Positions 50,591 through 63,503 of a stretch of DNA of 64,000 bases are shown here, piece after piece. The notes beneath the pieces were generated by a model. It saw only the letters and a program-made list of their open reading frames with translations. It ran no database searches and had not been told where the DNA came from. A program made the position numbers and the translations under genes. Origin of the DNA: Steromphala cineraria (Eukaryota > Mollusca > Gastropoda > Trochida > Trochidae); contig OU744726.1 in the NCBI GenBank assembly GCA_916613615.1, forward strand, positions 15,999,515 to 16,063,514, written 5' to 3'. The number at the start of each line of letters is the position of its first letter. The first letter of the stretch is position 1.

Positions 50591-52124
50591 CAGTTGTTTA
50601 TTGACAGTGTTCATGGAATAGCAAGTCAATTGTCATGTCAATCACATTACTTGTCACATCAATTTCATGTGTTATCAATGAATCCAGAGTAATTGTAATA
50701 TACATTTCAGTGAGATCGCTCATCATAATAAACCATCCACTCATCAGGTCCTGTTTCACAATGGAGTCAACACTAACACCTATTTCTATTATAGATGAAT
50801 GTAAAAGTAATCTAAACTACATCTATATGATAGCATGATTGTTGACCTGGCGCTGTAGTCAAACCACTTTCCCTCATTTCTAAATCGTCTCCGTGTTTAC
50901 ACTGATGTTAAGTCCAAACCTATTTATTTGCCAAAACAATGATAAAACAGTGACCATAAAACCACCATTTCCTTTCATAAACCAGAACCCGATAACAATA
51001 TCCCTTAATGCCTTCTCAATTGTTCTGTTAATTGATTCACTCAAACCATTATGTTCGTGAATCGGTCAGTTAGTCTAATTCACCTAGCTGGTCACAACTA
51101 ATTGGGGTCGTGTTAGCAGGACAAATATTAATACGCTCTGCGATATTTACGTAAGTAAGCTGTCGGGTTGTCATGGACTTGATAAAGAAGCTTAGCTTAA
51201 TAAGCTCATAGATATCATGCTGCGACTGATATGCTTCTAATCTGCGGTAAAATATCGTAAGTGGTCGGTCAGAAGAGTTGTCATGGCAGAATGGCGTCTA
51301 AATACATCGCTGTGTTTTCCCTCCACTTGAGGCTATTCCATGGCTTATTAAGTCATTATCAAATTTCATGCTGCACAAATTTTTCTGAAAACGTTCCAAT
51401 CATGAAGCTTAAAAATAACTCAGTGAGCGAGGCATGCTTTGAGTGGATTACCCGGACTTTGGGCTCTGTAATTGTGCAAAAGGTTAAAAAACATCCCTAA
51501 AACTTCAACTTTTAGCTCAGGAACATTGCATTTGTGAAATGTTTTTAGAACAATATCACTATTGAGGTCATTTTGTGAAATAAGAAAATTACTTTTATGA
51601 AAATTTCTATTTGATTTAGGGATTCTTGTAAACATAACTATTCATTAAAGATTGCATTGGAAAATATGGACAGTGAATAGTTTTGCCTTTAAATATTTAA
51701 GAACTAAATTGCAGTCTTTGTTGTAAATGATATAAACATGACATTGTGAAAAAAACTCCACCAAAAACAGTCATTCAAGTTAAAGTCCCTCTAATTTGAA
51801 GGAGAGTAACATTCAAAAATAAATTCATATTTCAAATCTATAGATTTCTAGGGTTAATAAACTTGATAGATAAACAAATGAAAAAATTTACTAATAAATT
51901 CCAACTAATATTTTTTTATTTTTTTATGATCAATTTTCTAATAAATTTATTTACCTAGAACAGAAATTGCAGTTCATGATTTGGGTCGACACTTTAATTT
52001 TTAAGAAATATGATATCAGAATTTAATGAGTTTTTTGACACAATACCTCTAAAGATATCAAGAGTTATATATATTGCTGCATATGCCTTGCAAATGATAT
52101 GCAGCATACTGTTTTTTCCTCTAA

Positions 52125-52860
52125 TAAGTGCCCGGTCTCAAATAAGCGCCGGGCTTCTAATAAATGCCATGGGTCATAGGTAATTGAGAAAATAAGCGCT
52201 GAGTCGCTTTTAAGGGCTAGGTCCAAATCATAGAATGAATGTATCTGGGTAAACATTTTACAGATATTCATTGTGAAAGACAGCTTTATACAAACTTCAA
52301 TTTTCTATAAAAGAAGTAAGCGCGGGGCCTCCAATAAGCGCTGGGCCTCTCATAAGCCAGGGGCTTCTTTTACAAAGCCCTAAGGTGGTAGTAAGTCGTT
52401 AAGATAACCTTAGTTCAATGTTAAAGACTGAGAGTTAAAGTCAACATTAGTAAAGGTTGCTTTGTGAAAGGATGTCCAGGAGGGTATGAAAGAAGTAATG
52501 GCCGGGCCTCCAATAAGCGCCAGGCCTCCAATAAGCGTCGGGCCTCCAATAAGCGTCGGGCCTCCAATAAGCGCCGGGCCTCCAATAAGCGCAGAGCCTC
52601 CAATAAGCGTGGGGCCTCCCAATAAGCGTGGGGCCTCCAATAAGCGTCGGGCCTCCAATAAGCGCCGGGCCTCCAATAAGCGCAGAGCCTCCAATAAGCG
52701 TCGGGCCTCCCAATAAGCGTGGGGCCTCCAATAAGCGTCGGGCCTCCAATAAGCGCCGGGCCTCCAATAAGCGCAGAGCCTCCAATAAGCGCCGGGCCTC
52801 CCAATAAGCGCCGGGCCTCCAATAGGCGCGGGACCTCTAAGCCAGGGGGGTAAAGGCGTG
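52125..52860 (+). repeat. 18-bp minisatellite with a 91-bp higher-order period
   Basis: The unit CCTCCAATAAGCGCCGGG recurs about 17 times in 52500-52840, with looser copies from 52125. The variant GCGCAGAGCC falls at 52589, 52680 and 52771, exactly 91 bp apart. The higher-order unit is five 18-bp units plus one extra C. Because 18 is divisible by 3 and the unit has no stop, all three minus frames stay open (up to 165 codons); these are artefacts. Confidence 0.92.
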
Positions 52861-53819
52861 GGAGGAAATACGATACTCACAGAATGTCCACAGCATACTC
52901 CCATCACTGTATGCTAGCCATGCCTGATATGAGTGTCTTCTTATTGTTTGCAGCATGTGTCAGGGACATATAACTGCAGTAATGTTGTATTTATTGAGTA
53001 GGCGGTTTCTCGGGAATGTAAAATGTGATACTTGTAATTTGAAAGTATACTTTGATGTAGTTTCTTTTCACTCCCAGTGGGGTATCAATGCAATTTCATA
53101 ACGTAAGCATCTCAATTGTAATTCTTAAAGAAGCACAACTCAAGGAAATAGATGTTGTTGTAAAATTTGGACCATACAATGCATTTTTTCAAGTTTGTAA
53201 TTATCCCTGTGTTTTTGTTAGTATTTTATGGGTACTGAAATATCTACCATAGTTCAGTATTTATCTAGTAAAAATAATAAACCACTAGTAACAAAACGTT
53301 TTGTTTATAAACATGAATGTTACATGTATTGACAAATATAATTCCTAGAAGGGATTGATTTGATTTTTTCTTTTAATTGACACTATGTTAAAGAGGTTAA
53401 TTAACTAAACTTCAAAAGTATACAGTGTGGGGAAGTCACCTTTAGGGATCAACCCTTTTCAGACGCTACTTCATAACATATGCGTTATATTTTCTTCTTT
53501 GAATTAATTCCTAAAATTTAGAATTCCTAATATATTACTTACCTTCAGAAAGTCTCAATATAGGTTAAACCAAAGATATGGCAAGTCCTTTAACAAACTG
53601 ATGTCCTCATTATCTCACTCTTTTTAATCCTTTAAACAGAGATAAGAATCATTTGCTAGTTGTAACTATGCTAACACCTAGAAAACTAAAAACAGCGCCA
53701 AAATTCAGAAATCAGCATTTAAAGTGAACTTGAATTATGTATGTTTATGTATCATATATCTTACCATGTATTCTTTTAAGTCCTTCAACATATTTTTCAT
53801 CTAAAAGAACTGGTTTTAA

Positions 53820-54169
53820 AGGGGCAGTTTTTTGATAATTTTATATTCTAAATTTGTCACTGAAAATTGTAAGTTAATGCTAAATGTATTATTTTGACAT
53901 GGTCAAAAATCTCATTACACAAGCAAATCATCCATAGTCAGAGGACAAAGTATTAAGATTCACATAAAATCCATTGGCGGTCATTTTGTGTGAACACCTT
54001 TAATTCATTTTGTGTAAGAAAAAGTTATCGCATGGCTATAAACTTTACATTATAGGTTTGAATTATTACTGCTTCATTTAGTTTAAATACATTGTCTTTC
54101 AATTGGAACCATTCATTTAATTTTCCTGACATCACCTTACATACCCCCTAAAAACGTGCTACTGCCCCT
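53820..54169. mobile_element. MITE with AGGGGCAGT ends flanked by TTAA
   Basis: A 350-bp element starts AGGGGCAGT and ends ACTGCCCCT, with TTAA at 53816-53819 and 54170-54173. Its interior (ATGGTCAAAAATCTC, GGTCATTTTGTGTGAACACC) matches the copy at 9025-9384, which shows a dispersed family. Confidence 0.7.
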
Positions 54170-55426
54170 TTAACATTACTTTGTTTTCCAAACCTTTCCA
54201 AGGTCTCTGTAATGACAAATCAGCCAATAATTCTCTCTGAGGAATATTTTGTCAGCAGGATATCATTTATTTCTGTCATGTTTTCTGTGTTATTTCTGCA
54301 CAATATCTTTTACTTGCTGTCAACATTATTTGTTTCGGATTATCAGTAAAAAGTTTATAAGAATAACACATATTTTAACTGCCGTTAATTTTGCCTTGTT
54401 CATAGAAAGAAATCCTCTTATAAAGGAAGATCATTTAATCATAAAATTGAGAAGACAAAAAATAATAAGCTAGAATTTTTCTGTTTGAGTCAAAGTCTTT
54501 GAATAAGAAAACCAACACTAATTCTAGAAAAATGAAATTTCAATTCTTGGGTCACCTGTATGGTAGGCAAAGGCTAAACATTTACTAAATCACAAATACA
54601 TTACAAGTTATCTCAGTATTCTGTTCAATCCTCCATGACATAGATTATACTAGGAACATGAGTTATTGTTTTACGCTGCTTGTGCAATATTTCAGCACTT
54701 AGCATCATCATTTTCCTAGAACTAGAACAAGTACAACAAACACTTCACACAAAATAGTAAGCTGCTCCACAGTTTACTGACAAAAACATTCCAAATATAT
54801 AAAATAGATCACAACACATACTTTTGCAATATTCTGAAATAATCTTTTTGAATCAGTCTTTGGAAAATCACCTCATATTAAAAAAACACGATACTTTTTT
54901 TCTTGATCAACTGTACTTAGTGAAACATTCAGTGGGTTCACCTGTACTAAATCTCAGATACCATTTGCAATTTGCAACATGTAATCTTCGTAATCTGTTC
55001 AATCTGCCATGAACATAGATTCTACTAGACTATAATCTGTTCTCTGACATTTCTCAAGAGAAGTAACACCTCTCTCTTAAGTACCTAGGAACAAACAAGG
55101 AGGATTATTGTAACATAACAAAAGTTCTGATTAATCCTTTATATAAATGTGAATTTGACGTTAGAATTTGTCATTTTTTTAAGTTAAGTAAACCAAACTT
55201 TAAGCTGTCGGAAGCTGCTTTCCCAATATCAACAGTTGCTGGTCAACTTTGTCTTGGAATTGAAATTGTTTTTAGTAGCCTTTGTTACCTTCAGCACAGA
55301 ACAGGTTAAGGAAAAGCTGCAAAGATCTGAGAATATAAGAATAAGAATAACAAAAAGTCTTTTGAAGCTTCAATTTCCATACTTTAAATGTTTGAAACTT
55401 GAAACTGATTAGATTTGACAATTGAA

Positions 55427-55442
55427 ATGGCAGAACCATCAG
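55427..55442 (+). CDS. Candidate alternative first exon (MAEPS + G)
   Basis: ATGGCAGAACCATCAG is followed by a good donor, GTATGT. The ATG has G at -3 and G at +4. It encodes MAEPS plus one base and exits in phase 1, the phase required by the next firm exon at 63504. The resulting start would be MAEPSG-HLGAEKLWV, which resembles a genuine N-terminus. It would yield a short isoform lacking the disordered exon and beginning just before the folded segment. No clear TATA box or CpG island is seen upstream. Only 16 coding nucleotides are involved, so chance agreement cannot be excluded. Confidence 0.35.
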
Positions 55443-56239
55443 GTATGTAAATTCATTTACTTTCTCTTTTGTTCTCTGGAGATTGAACTGTATTTGTTCA
55501 GTTCTTGTGATTATGTAGAATAATTGGTAGTTTTTGGGGTAGGAAATAGAGATGTAACAAATTGGATATGTTAAAACTATAAAAATACATTATCATTTCT
55601 TGTAGATGATCTAGCTTTAGTCATTTAACTACCGGTAATAATCCCCTTGTCTCAAATAATCTTTCAACAGATCTGAAACATGTTGATATCAACCTTCAAG
55701 TGGTTTTAATCAAGAGATAACAGTTTCTTAAATGACATTTGCTAATTATGAACAAGACATAGCAAACTTATAAACAGTAATAAACTGACCACTATGCTTA
55801 AAATCAGAACTTGAAATGATTATGTCATTGTCCGATTGTGAAAAACAAAATTATTAGTTCATGGGTACTACAAGCGTGAAAACACTAAACTATTGCATTA
55901 CAAGGCATAGTTGAAAAATCTTAACATTAATCATTTGTATATGTGTTAACGCTTCAATACATTTGTGTCTTTGTTTAATCTTGTAGAATTAGTAACAATG
56001 CAACACTTAATTTTATTCCCCAAAAATTCAAGATGGCAGACTGGACACAATAGGACAGGCTCTTTAAGTGGACAGGTCATCTGCTTAGAGGACTGCATAT
56101 TACTGCTGCTGCTTGTTTCCCAGGAGGTGATAGTCATTCAGTTCTCATCAGTCCCTCGGTTTTCAATCAGTGTCCTCGACACATCCTCATCAGTGACGGT
56201 TCACTCTGATTGCCTCCAACCAATCAGGGGGTTGAGTTG

Positions 56240-56964
56240 CTGTCTTTACAGTGTCTCTATCCTGTGGTTTTTGGTCTACGCATGATGAACTGTCCATCTG
56301 AGATGGGTATCATTCCTCACAACTATATTGCAATATATTGCGATACGGAAAAGCGTATTGCAATACCTATTGCAATATATTGGTTCTTTTTAAATTCAAG
56401 ATTTTGCATTTCTTTTTTTGTCTAAATATGAGCGTTAGGAAAGGTACCCATTGCTCAGCTATCGGCCCTTTTGGTAAGGGAGATTTTTCAATCACTGTTT
56501 ATGACATGTATACACAATATCACATTTTGTTAAGAACTTTTCGTAAAATCACATTTAATTTAGTTTTTATCCCTGCAATTTTAGATGGAAATTGTTCATT
56601 TTAAAACTTTCGATATATTGGATATTTTCAGACGTATGTACCGATTCGTTACATTGTCTTCGTATTGCAATATACCGATATATTGATAATACCGCGCATC
56701 CTTAGTGTCTGTTTCCTTAAGTGTCTCAAGGTATTGATTTTATATCAATGTATTTTCATTAAAATATTAATCAATGAATTTGTTATTTATGTTCAGTGTC
56801 TTGGTTTTGGTTCTACACATGATGAACTGTCCATCTGAGCTAGAAATTCTCTATCGAGTCCATATTATCTGTCTCAAACTATTAATTTATATCTATTTAT
56901 ATTCATTAAAATACCATATAAATGAATTTGTCATTCCCACTATCTTGTTTCTTGGTTTGGTGTC
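56240..56964 (+). repeat. ~147-bp diverged tandem repeat split by an inserted element
   Basis: ATGATGAACTGTCCATCTGA occurs at about 56280 and 56818. The segment TGTCTCAA...CATTAAAATA...AATGAATTTGT occurs at about 56722 and 56868. The first unit is separated from the rest by about 400 bp rich in TATTGCAATATATTG-type palindromes (56320-56705), which looks like a separate insertion. Confidence 0.55.
56320..56705. mobile_element. Possible palindrome-rich MITE (TATTGCAATATA type)
   Basis: The left part has CTATATTGCAATATATTGCG and GCGTATTGCAATACC. The right part has CGTATTGCAATATACCGATA and ATATTGATAATACCGCGC, inverted in part. The borders and target duplication are not clear. Confidence 0.4.
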
Positions 56965-58794
56965 TTCCCGTCAAAGAGGAAATATACATTGGAGGTAAAA
57001 AGTCTCTATCCTAAATTTTTTTACATCTTATGATTTAAATATATAACTTTTGTATGCGGTCATATGGTTAGCGAATGATAAATCAGTATTTTATTTCATA
57101 CAGCTATCTTTTCAGTTTTTTCTATCTTTTGTTTTGGAGCAGTTTGTTTCTTAATATCAGTTGTTGCAAGTCTTGATTCCTGTGTGAAAACCTTTAGTTA
57201 GCAGCATAACAGAGTTATTCTGAAATGTAAAAGGATATTGTTCTTCTGTATGTGGAAAAAGATAAGCAATCATTTTTCTATCATTATTCTTGGAGTTACC
57301 TTGAGTTTATAAAATGAATTTTCTCTTAACGAGATGATATCATAAAATCAAATTTTAGCCATGTTTATGGTTTTGATAGGTTTTTAAAATTAAAACCATG
57401 GTATCTGCTATCCCTACTCTATATGCCCTGACTCAAATATAGATATGATTGGCTAGAACTGAATATGATATGCACTTTGATGCTATATACTATTGCATAA
57501 CTTTGTTTCACGTTTGATGTTTTGACAAATTAAATCTGCTGATTCGGCACATTTTTCTACAAGTGATGTTCGATCATAATCATTGGCCCCAGGGGTCCCT
57601 TTAATTATTTGCTTCACAACCAGATTGACAAATCACAAGGCTGTGATATTAATTGTGATTGAGATAACTCGCAACATGCAGCCCTTAGATTGTTATTGCT
57701 CAACATAGAAACCTCATCTCATATCTTCCCGGGTAATTCCTGTTTCATGTGGGACAAATTTCGTGTTTTTCAAAAATATGTGAATATGTAATATGAATAC
57801 CAAACTTTTTTGTCTTATACTTATTTTTTCAATATCACCTCCACCTAGCAATGTTAGTTTTGGAGAGCTGTACAACTTTCAGTAAAATGTTCTGTCCCAA
57901 AAGAAATCTTCCATTTAAGGAACCATTAATTACCATTAAGGAATATTTAAACTGTTTTTGGCCTACGGTCAATCTTATTATTTTATTATTATTAGATTAT
58001 TTGCTTTGTAACTGAGTTGTTGTTTCTTTTAAATGGCCCATGAGAATGTTTTAGCATATACATATTTAAAAGAAGGAGTGTATAATAATAGTAGTACCGG
58101 TAGTAAGAATTGAAATCTGCAGAATTTCAGCTGGCTTAGTATGTAGCAGAGATCTGATGTCATATACAGAGAGCACAATGAGATGTGAGTTTCTCATCTC
58201 TTTCCTCACACAGAGAAAAGACTTTTACATTTCTGTAGGTTCATATTGTGCAAGTTAGCTGTTGTTACATTTAGTACCACCAAGATAATATAAATTGGTA
58301 CAACTACCCAGACTGAATGTATTTTTAGATGCCATGAAGATGGTAAACAAATATAACAACCAGTTGCTTGACCTTTATTTTTGTCGAGGCTAGATGGGTG
58401 AGTTGGTAAGCGGCTGATGCTATCAGTGCTTGCTGTGTTGTGTGATCCCGAGGATCTGGGTTAAAAATCAAAAACAGGAAATCATTTCATATACTATTGC
58501 AAAATGTAGGGACCATTTCTAAATTTCGCTTAAGGTTCATTTGTTCATAATCAACTTGAAAGCAGGAAGCATAAATTTCTTTAATTAAGGTTAGGATTGC
58601 ATGTTTAATTACAATGTTTTCTTTATTAAATATCAGTTTGGACCTCTCACTGTCCGAGAGATGAATTCTATTTTGATTTTGAAAAACAGACACATCCCAC
58701 TCAGAAAGGTATCTCTCACAATGAAAAAAAAACATGCTCAATTTTTGGTTTCAAAACAATATATGACAAACCATTTAACTTGTTTCTCAAGGTT

Positions 58795-59060
58795 ACTGTG
58801 CTGTGCTGGATCAATAAAGTCCTCTTCCGTTTTGTCGCGATGTACTTATCCATCACACGACAGGAGATAAGTAGTCGTATTGCCGCGTAGATAGAGTGCA
58901 GGGCAGGTTACGCTGTCAGCGCAAAGTACATCAGGGCACCTGTCAATCAATCAAGCGTCTCCTCCCCCTCGGGCGAGGGGCTCCGAACTCTTTGATCTCG
59001 ATCGATCTAATCTCAACCTTTCTCAATGTCAACATTATCGTGTGGTCTCAATCCATAGCA
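58795..59060. promoter_or_regulatory. CpG-rich patch with PBX/HOX-like sites
   Basis: The patch contains TTTTGTCGCGATG, GTATTGCCGCGTAG, the palindromic CCCCTCGGGCGAGGGG and GATCTCGATCGATC, and a tandem CAATCAATCAA (TGATTGAT in reverse, the PBX-type core). It has no long open frame. It lies about 4.5 kb upstream of the exon at 63504. A regulatory role is inferred from composition only. Confidence 0.3.
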
Positions 59061-59777
59061 CATCAACAATAGACAGATAATTCTCTAGTTTGCATTGACC
59101 TTGATTTCTGATGGGAGGATGACATCTTTATCTTTCTTGAAATACTGGAATTTTTCCTGGTGGATGAATTTCTTCTGAAAATTAAAGTACACATGGTCTT
59201 ATGACCCTATTGTGGTGCACTGTAGGTTTGTGCCATTTTATTAGTGAAACACCCTGAGGCCAAAGCTAGTTATGTATGTCTATAATCATCTGGGATTTAA
59301 AAAAAGAAACTCTCTCATCTAATTGGATGATATTTAACTCCAAATATTCAATATATTCCGGTAATTTAGGTGTGGTTATCTATGAATTGATAGAGGCAAT
59401 ATTCTGTGTCAATGATATTGACGTAAATTGTTTTTTCTTGTTGTTAAAACTTATCTGAACAGAGTATGGCTTTTACTAACAAAATCCATAATTGATATTT
59501 TGTTTTGAGAAACATTGCTTCGACTTGAAGCTGCTGAATTTGAATGGAGCATTCCTATAATTATTGCAGGGTAAAATTTAAACTATTGCAGCTTCATGTC
59601 TTACATGAGTACTTAACAGAATATTAAAATATAAATGTTATGTACATCTGGACTTGGAAAAAAATATTCATAGAAAAGAAATATTTTCTTGATAGCAGCT
59701 TTTAAATTGTAAATATCCAAAACATTTGTACAACCACATATAACAATTAATAGAATATACTTGTAACAGTGAGGTCT

Positions 59778-59882
59778 TAAGCATTCCTACTGTCTTCGGC
59801 TGGAGGGATATGTCTTTGGTCGAACAGGTAGAGTGTAGGAACCTTAACCAAGAGGTTCTGGGTTCGAATCCGGCTGGACATT
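59778..59882 (+). mobile_element. tRNA-derived SINE, family B (diverged copy, + strand)
   Basis: TAAGCATTCCTACTG, GGAGGGATATGTCTTTGGTC, GAACAGGTAGAGTGTAGGA and GGGTTCGAATCCGG match the reverse complement of the copies at 25048 and 25313. The tail is short and AT-rich. Confidence 0.7.
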
Positions 59883-60335
59883 AAAATATTGGATTTTCTT
59901 TCCTGCTACATATTTCAAAACATTACATTTACACAATGAATGGAAAATGTCCTCTAATGTACCCCACTTTAAAGTGCATCTTCAACCCCACACTATCCCA
60001 GTGAAAATTGGCAAAAGAAAATGAAAGATGAGACAGGCGTGGATGATATGCATCACATCAAGCTCCCTGGCGCTTCTATAGTAAGGGGTGGGAGGGGCTG
60101 GTGTCTCAGGGATAACAAATGTGGGAACCATACTTATGAATAGGATGTGTGAGTTTGAAATATTTGTATACAGGCACAAGGTCAATTTGAGGAAGGATAA
60201 GGTGAACACTGTTCTTGACACGGATGTCAAAGTTTCAATCCCCAAGGTTTAAATGCTTTCAGTATGTATCCACATTTAACATATCCTTAAGTTTGTAAAA
60301 TGTTAAACAAATCATCTATCTTATTGTACAATATT

Positions 60336-60523
<188 letters not shown>

Positions 60524-60754
60524 CACTACTGTTACTTCTACAACTATTGCAGATCCATCTTATGACATCCTAAACTCCATTGAAACCCTATATACTAATG
60601 TACAGAGCTTCGAAACAATCCATGTGTAATTACAGGTATCAATATCATCAACAGTCTGTCATGGTTCTTGTGATTCAACTCGATGCTCAACTGCGAAATA
60701 GATAGTGATGTTCTGAGTTTGAATCCATACATTATGAATATCCATTTCACTTAG

Positions 60755-61009
60755 ATGCTGCCACCTTTACTTTCAAGCCCTGACATCGAAACTCTGCCCA
60801 TGGTATCCGTTTCGTCCATGGTTCTAGCTGAGTGGTCCAAGCTAACCGACACCCAGTATCCCCTAGGATCCCGTCTCAGTATCCCAGACCACCCAATTAT
60901 ATGTACTGCAAACATGGAGGCTGAAACAGATCCACCAGAAGTAGATCAAGTTTGTCTGTTAAGGGACCGAGCTGCACTGTTTGTGGGCGACGGGTCATGT
61001 AACATGTAA
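60755..61009 (+). CDS. Isolated coding-like open frame, unassigned
   Basis: An 84-codon frame starts at an ATG placed directly after a CACTTAG acceptor-like sequence and ends in TAA. It is markedly richer in GC than its surroundings, uses varied third positions, and reads MLPPLLSSPDIETLPMVSVS at the start and RDRAALFVGDGSCNM at the end. The other two forward frames are closed. It enters in phase 0, whereas the neighbouring firm exons need phase 1, so it does not fit the main gene as an internal exon. It could be an alternative terminal exon of another transcript, a decayed gene fragment or chance. I do not recognise it. Confidence 0.25.
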   Translation: MLPPLLSSPDIETLPMVSVSSMVLAEWSKLTDTQYPLGSRLSIPDHPIICTANMEAETDPPEVDQVCLLRDRAALFVGDGSCNM

Positions 61010-61445
61010 TCTCTGGTGTCTGTAAGCTATAAACATGCTCTGGATACCGTGTAATCATATTGTAGGTGTTTACTCTTTGCATTAGCAGGAAACTTACTTG
61101 GTTGCATGGATAAGTCATCTTGGTGTGAACAGTCGATAGCTGGTGCTGGCTCAAGTTTTATCAACAGGATATCTGTTATTTCATACTATTTCATAATCTT
61201 CACAATGAATATGGTTCCTGCACCATTCTTTTGATGTACCGGTACTGATTTATTATTTATTCATAATTTTGGCTATCTTGTGTTACAGGTAATCTTGTTT
61301 GGAATATAAAATGTTAAGACTTATTCAAACACAATGTACTGACATATTTTGGAGCATGTTCTTTAAAGTTTATAGCTACAATTCATTTATGAATAAAACA
61401 ACTGAAAAGAACTAAAATCGCATTGTGGTCATTACATTACATAAA

Positions 61446-62045
61446 CAATACCTAGTTCTATGTTAACTGTTGATGCTGACTACTTACAGCTATTCTATAA
61501 ACCGATAACATCCCAGTGTAGCAGACTGTCAAACACTGTGTTAAATCACTTTACACCTATATCACTACACCACATATACAATACCTAGTACAATTTTAAC
61601 TGATGATAATAACTACTACAGCTATTCTATATACTGGTAACATCCCGGTACATAACACTGTATTACCATCGCTGTATCACTACACCACACATACAATACC
61701 TAGTTCAATGTAAACTGATGATACTGACTACTACCACTATTCTCTAACTGGTACAATGTAGTACCATGTTATACATCTTTTTCGCTACACTACATTACAA
61801 TACCTAGTTCCATGTTAACAAATTTTAATGACTCCTACAGCTATTCTCTATACTGGTAACATCCCAGTACACAGACTGTCAGACACTGTTCTACAACACT
61901 TTACATCTATATCACTACACTACATTACAATACCTAGTTCCATGTTACCAAATTTTAATGACTCCTACAGCTATTCTCTATACTGGTAACATCCCAGTAC
62001 ACAGACTGTCAGACACCGTCTACAACACTACTACTTCTACAGCTG
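61446..62045 (+). repeat. ~105-133-bp tandem repeat, five units
   Basis: CAATACCTAGT starts at 61446, 61579, 61694, 61798 and 61928. Each unit continues with CTACAGCTATTCT, ACTGGTAACATCCC and ATCACTACAC blocks. The last two units are the most alike. Confidence 0.85.
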
Positions 62046-63503
62046 CTGGAATAAACCCAGCTTCTAATCAATGCTCGACTGCTTCACTTGGAAACTTTCC
62101 ATTTAACCCACTAAATTGAGTTCCTTCTCCGCCGTGATATATGATTAATACAACATGATATCATCAGTTTACGGCATTTATTTGATTAACTGGCAAATTA
62201 AGCTATCAGGTTTTTATAATAACTTCGAATTAAGAAAGGCATTTGGATAAATAGAAGACTTAGGAAGAGCATATTTTAGCATTATCATAATGTAAATGGA
62301 ATAAAATTTAGTCTATGACATATTTATGACAATATCTGTACCTCAATCTTGCATATTTTGATGGCTTTTGATTTTCACATCCAGTCAAATCTAGACTTGC
62401 TGAATAAGATATAAATGATTAAAGACTCCTTTTTAATACACATCCATGAAGCGGGACTATAATGAAAAGTGTTAGCCTGCCTAGTTTTATGGTAACATGT
62501 TGCACTATGTTGCACTGCCCGCTTGGGCAGTATTTAAGCCATAAGTGACAAGCTCAAAGAATGAAAGATGACTTCAAGATACTTTATTCTGTACCAAGTC
62601 TTGCCTTGTAGTCAAGCTTCTTACATCTCAGCTGTTTTTCTCTCCTTAAGTAATGTGTTTGCCAGGACCAAAACATCATCTGGGGTACAGGCTAATTAGT
62701 CTGTCTGTTTCCGGTTTGTTGTGAAGTTATTGCTTTCAAGGTGTGAGATGACAGGTGTAATGCAAGGAAACGCATTCAGCCCTCTCTTGTTCAATCTAAG
62801 TTAACAGTACATGTAGGATCCTGTACTTGTCATACAAGGAAATTGATTATGCTTTGATATGTGTATAAAGCTGTAATTATGTCATGTAATAATTTTAAGT
62901 ATCTGTGATAGTACAAATTCTAGTACTTTTGCGTGTTGAGTCACTTGCAGGGGACAAACAAACACAAAATAGGCAAAATCACCGGCATTATCTTTACTAA
63001 CATAATCATCTTGACTCAGATGTATAATTTTATTTTTATGGTTTCTGTGGATGTCATATAGAGTATCAAACATCTTAGAATTTAGGATTTCATGATTAAA
63101 AGGGATTTATCTTTCTCACTCGGCCTTATCGAAAAAGTATAATGAATTATATTTGATAAGATGCATTATTTACAGAAGTGCTTTGATCCTGAGAAAACAA
63201 CACAGTTATTGGCTTGATAGATGTAAAGTCTTATTTACTCTACCATAATAGGCATATGATCCTTTAGAAATCTATGATAGTATAATGATTTTGTGAAAAC
63301 CAGTTATATTTTAGAAAAAATAATATCAGTGCAAAAACTGAAGAATATCATCCTAACTAGATGCCTTTTTATTAAACACCAAGTGAGAAATCTGCCCTAC
63401 TGGAAGTGTTCGTAAAATATCAAAAGTAAAAAAGGTAGAATCAAGACATAACATAACCATGGTAATGTTTCAAGCACATGCTCAAACTAAGTACTGATTC
63501 CAG

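Noticed and set aside
52410..52907. Overlapping minus-strand frames of 165, 133 and 112 codons
   Set aside because: They are the three readings of one stop-free 18-bp repeat; no start context, splice sites or non-repeat sequence supports a protein.
58385..58465. tRNA-like words (GATGGGTGAGTTGGTAAG, GAGGATCTGGGTT)
   Set aside because: The B box is not intact and no similar copy is seen in the window; too weak to call a SINE.
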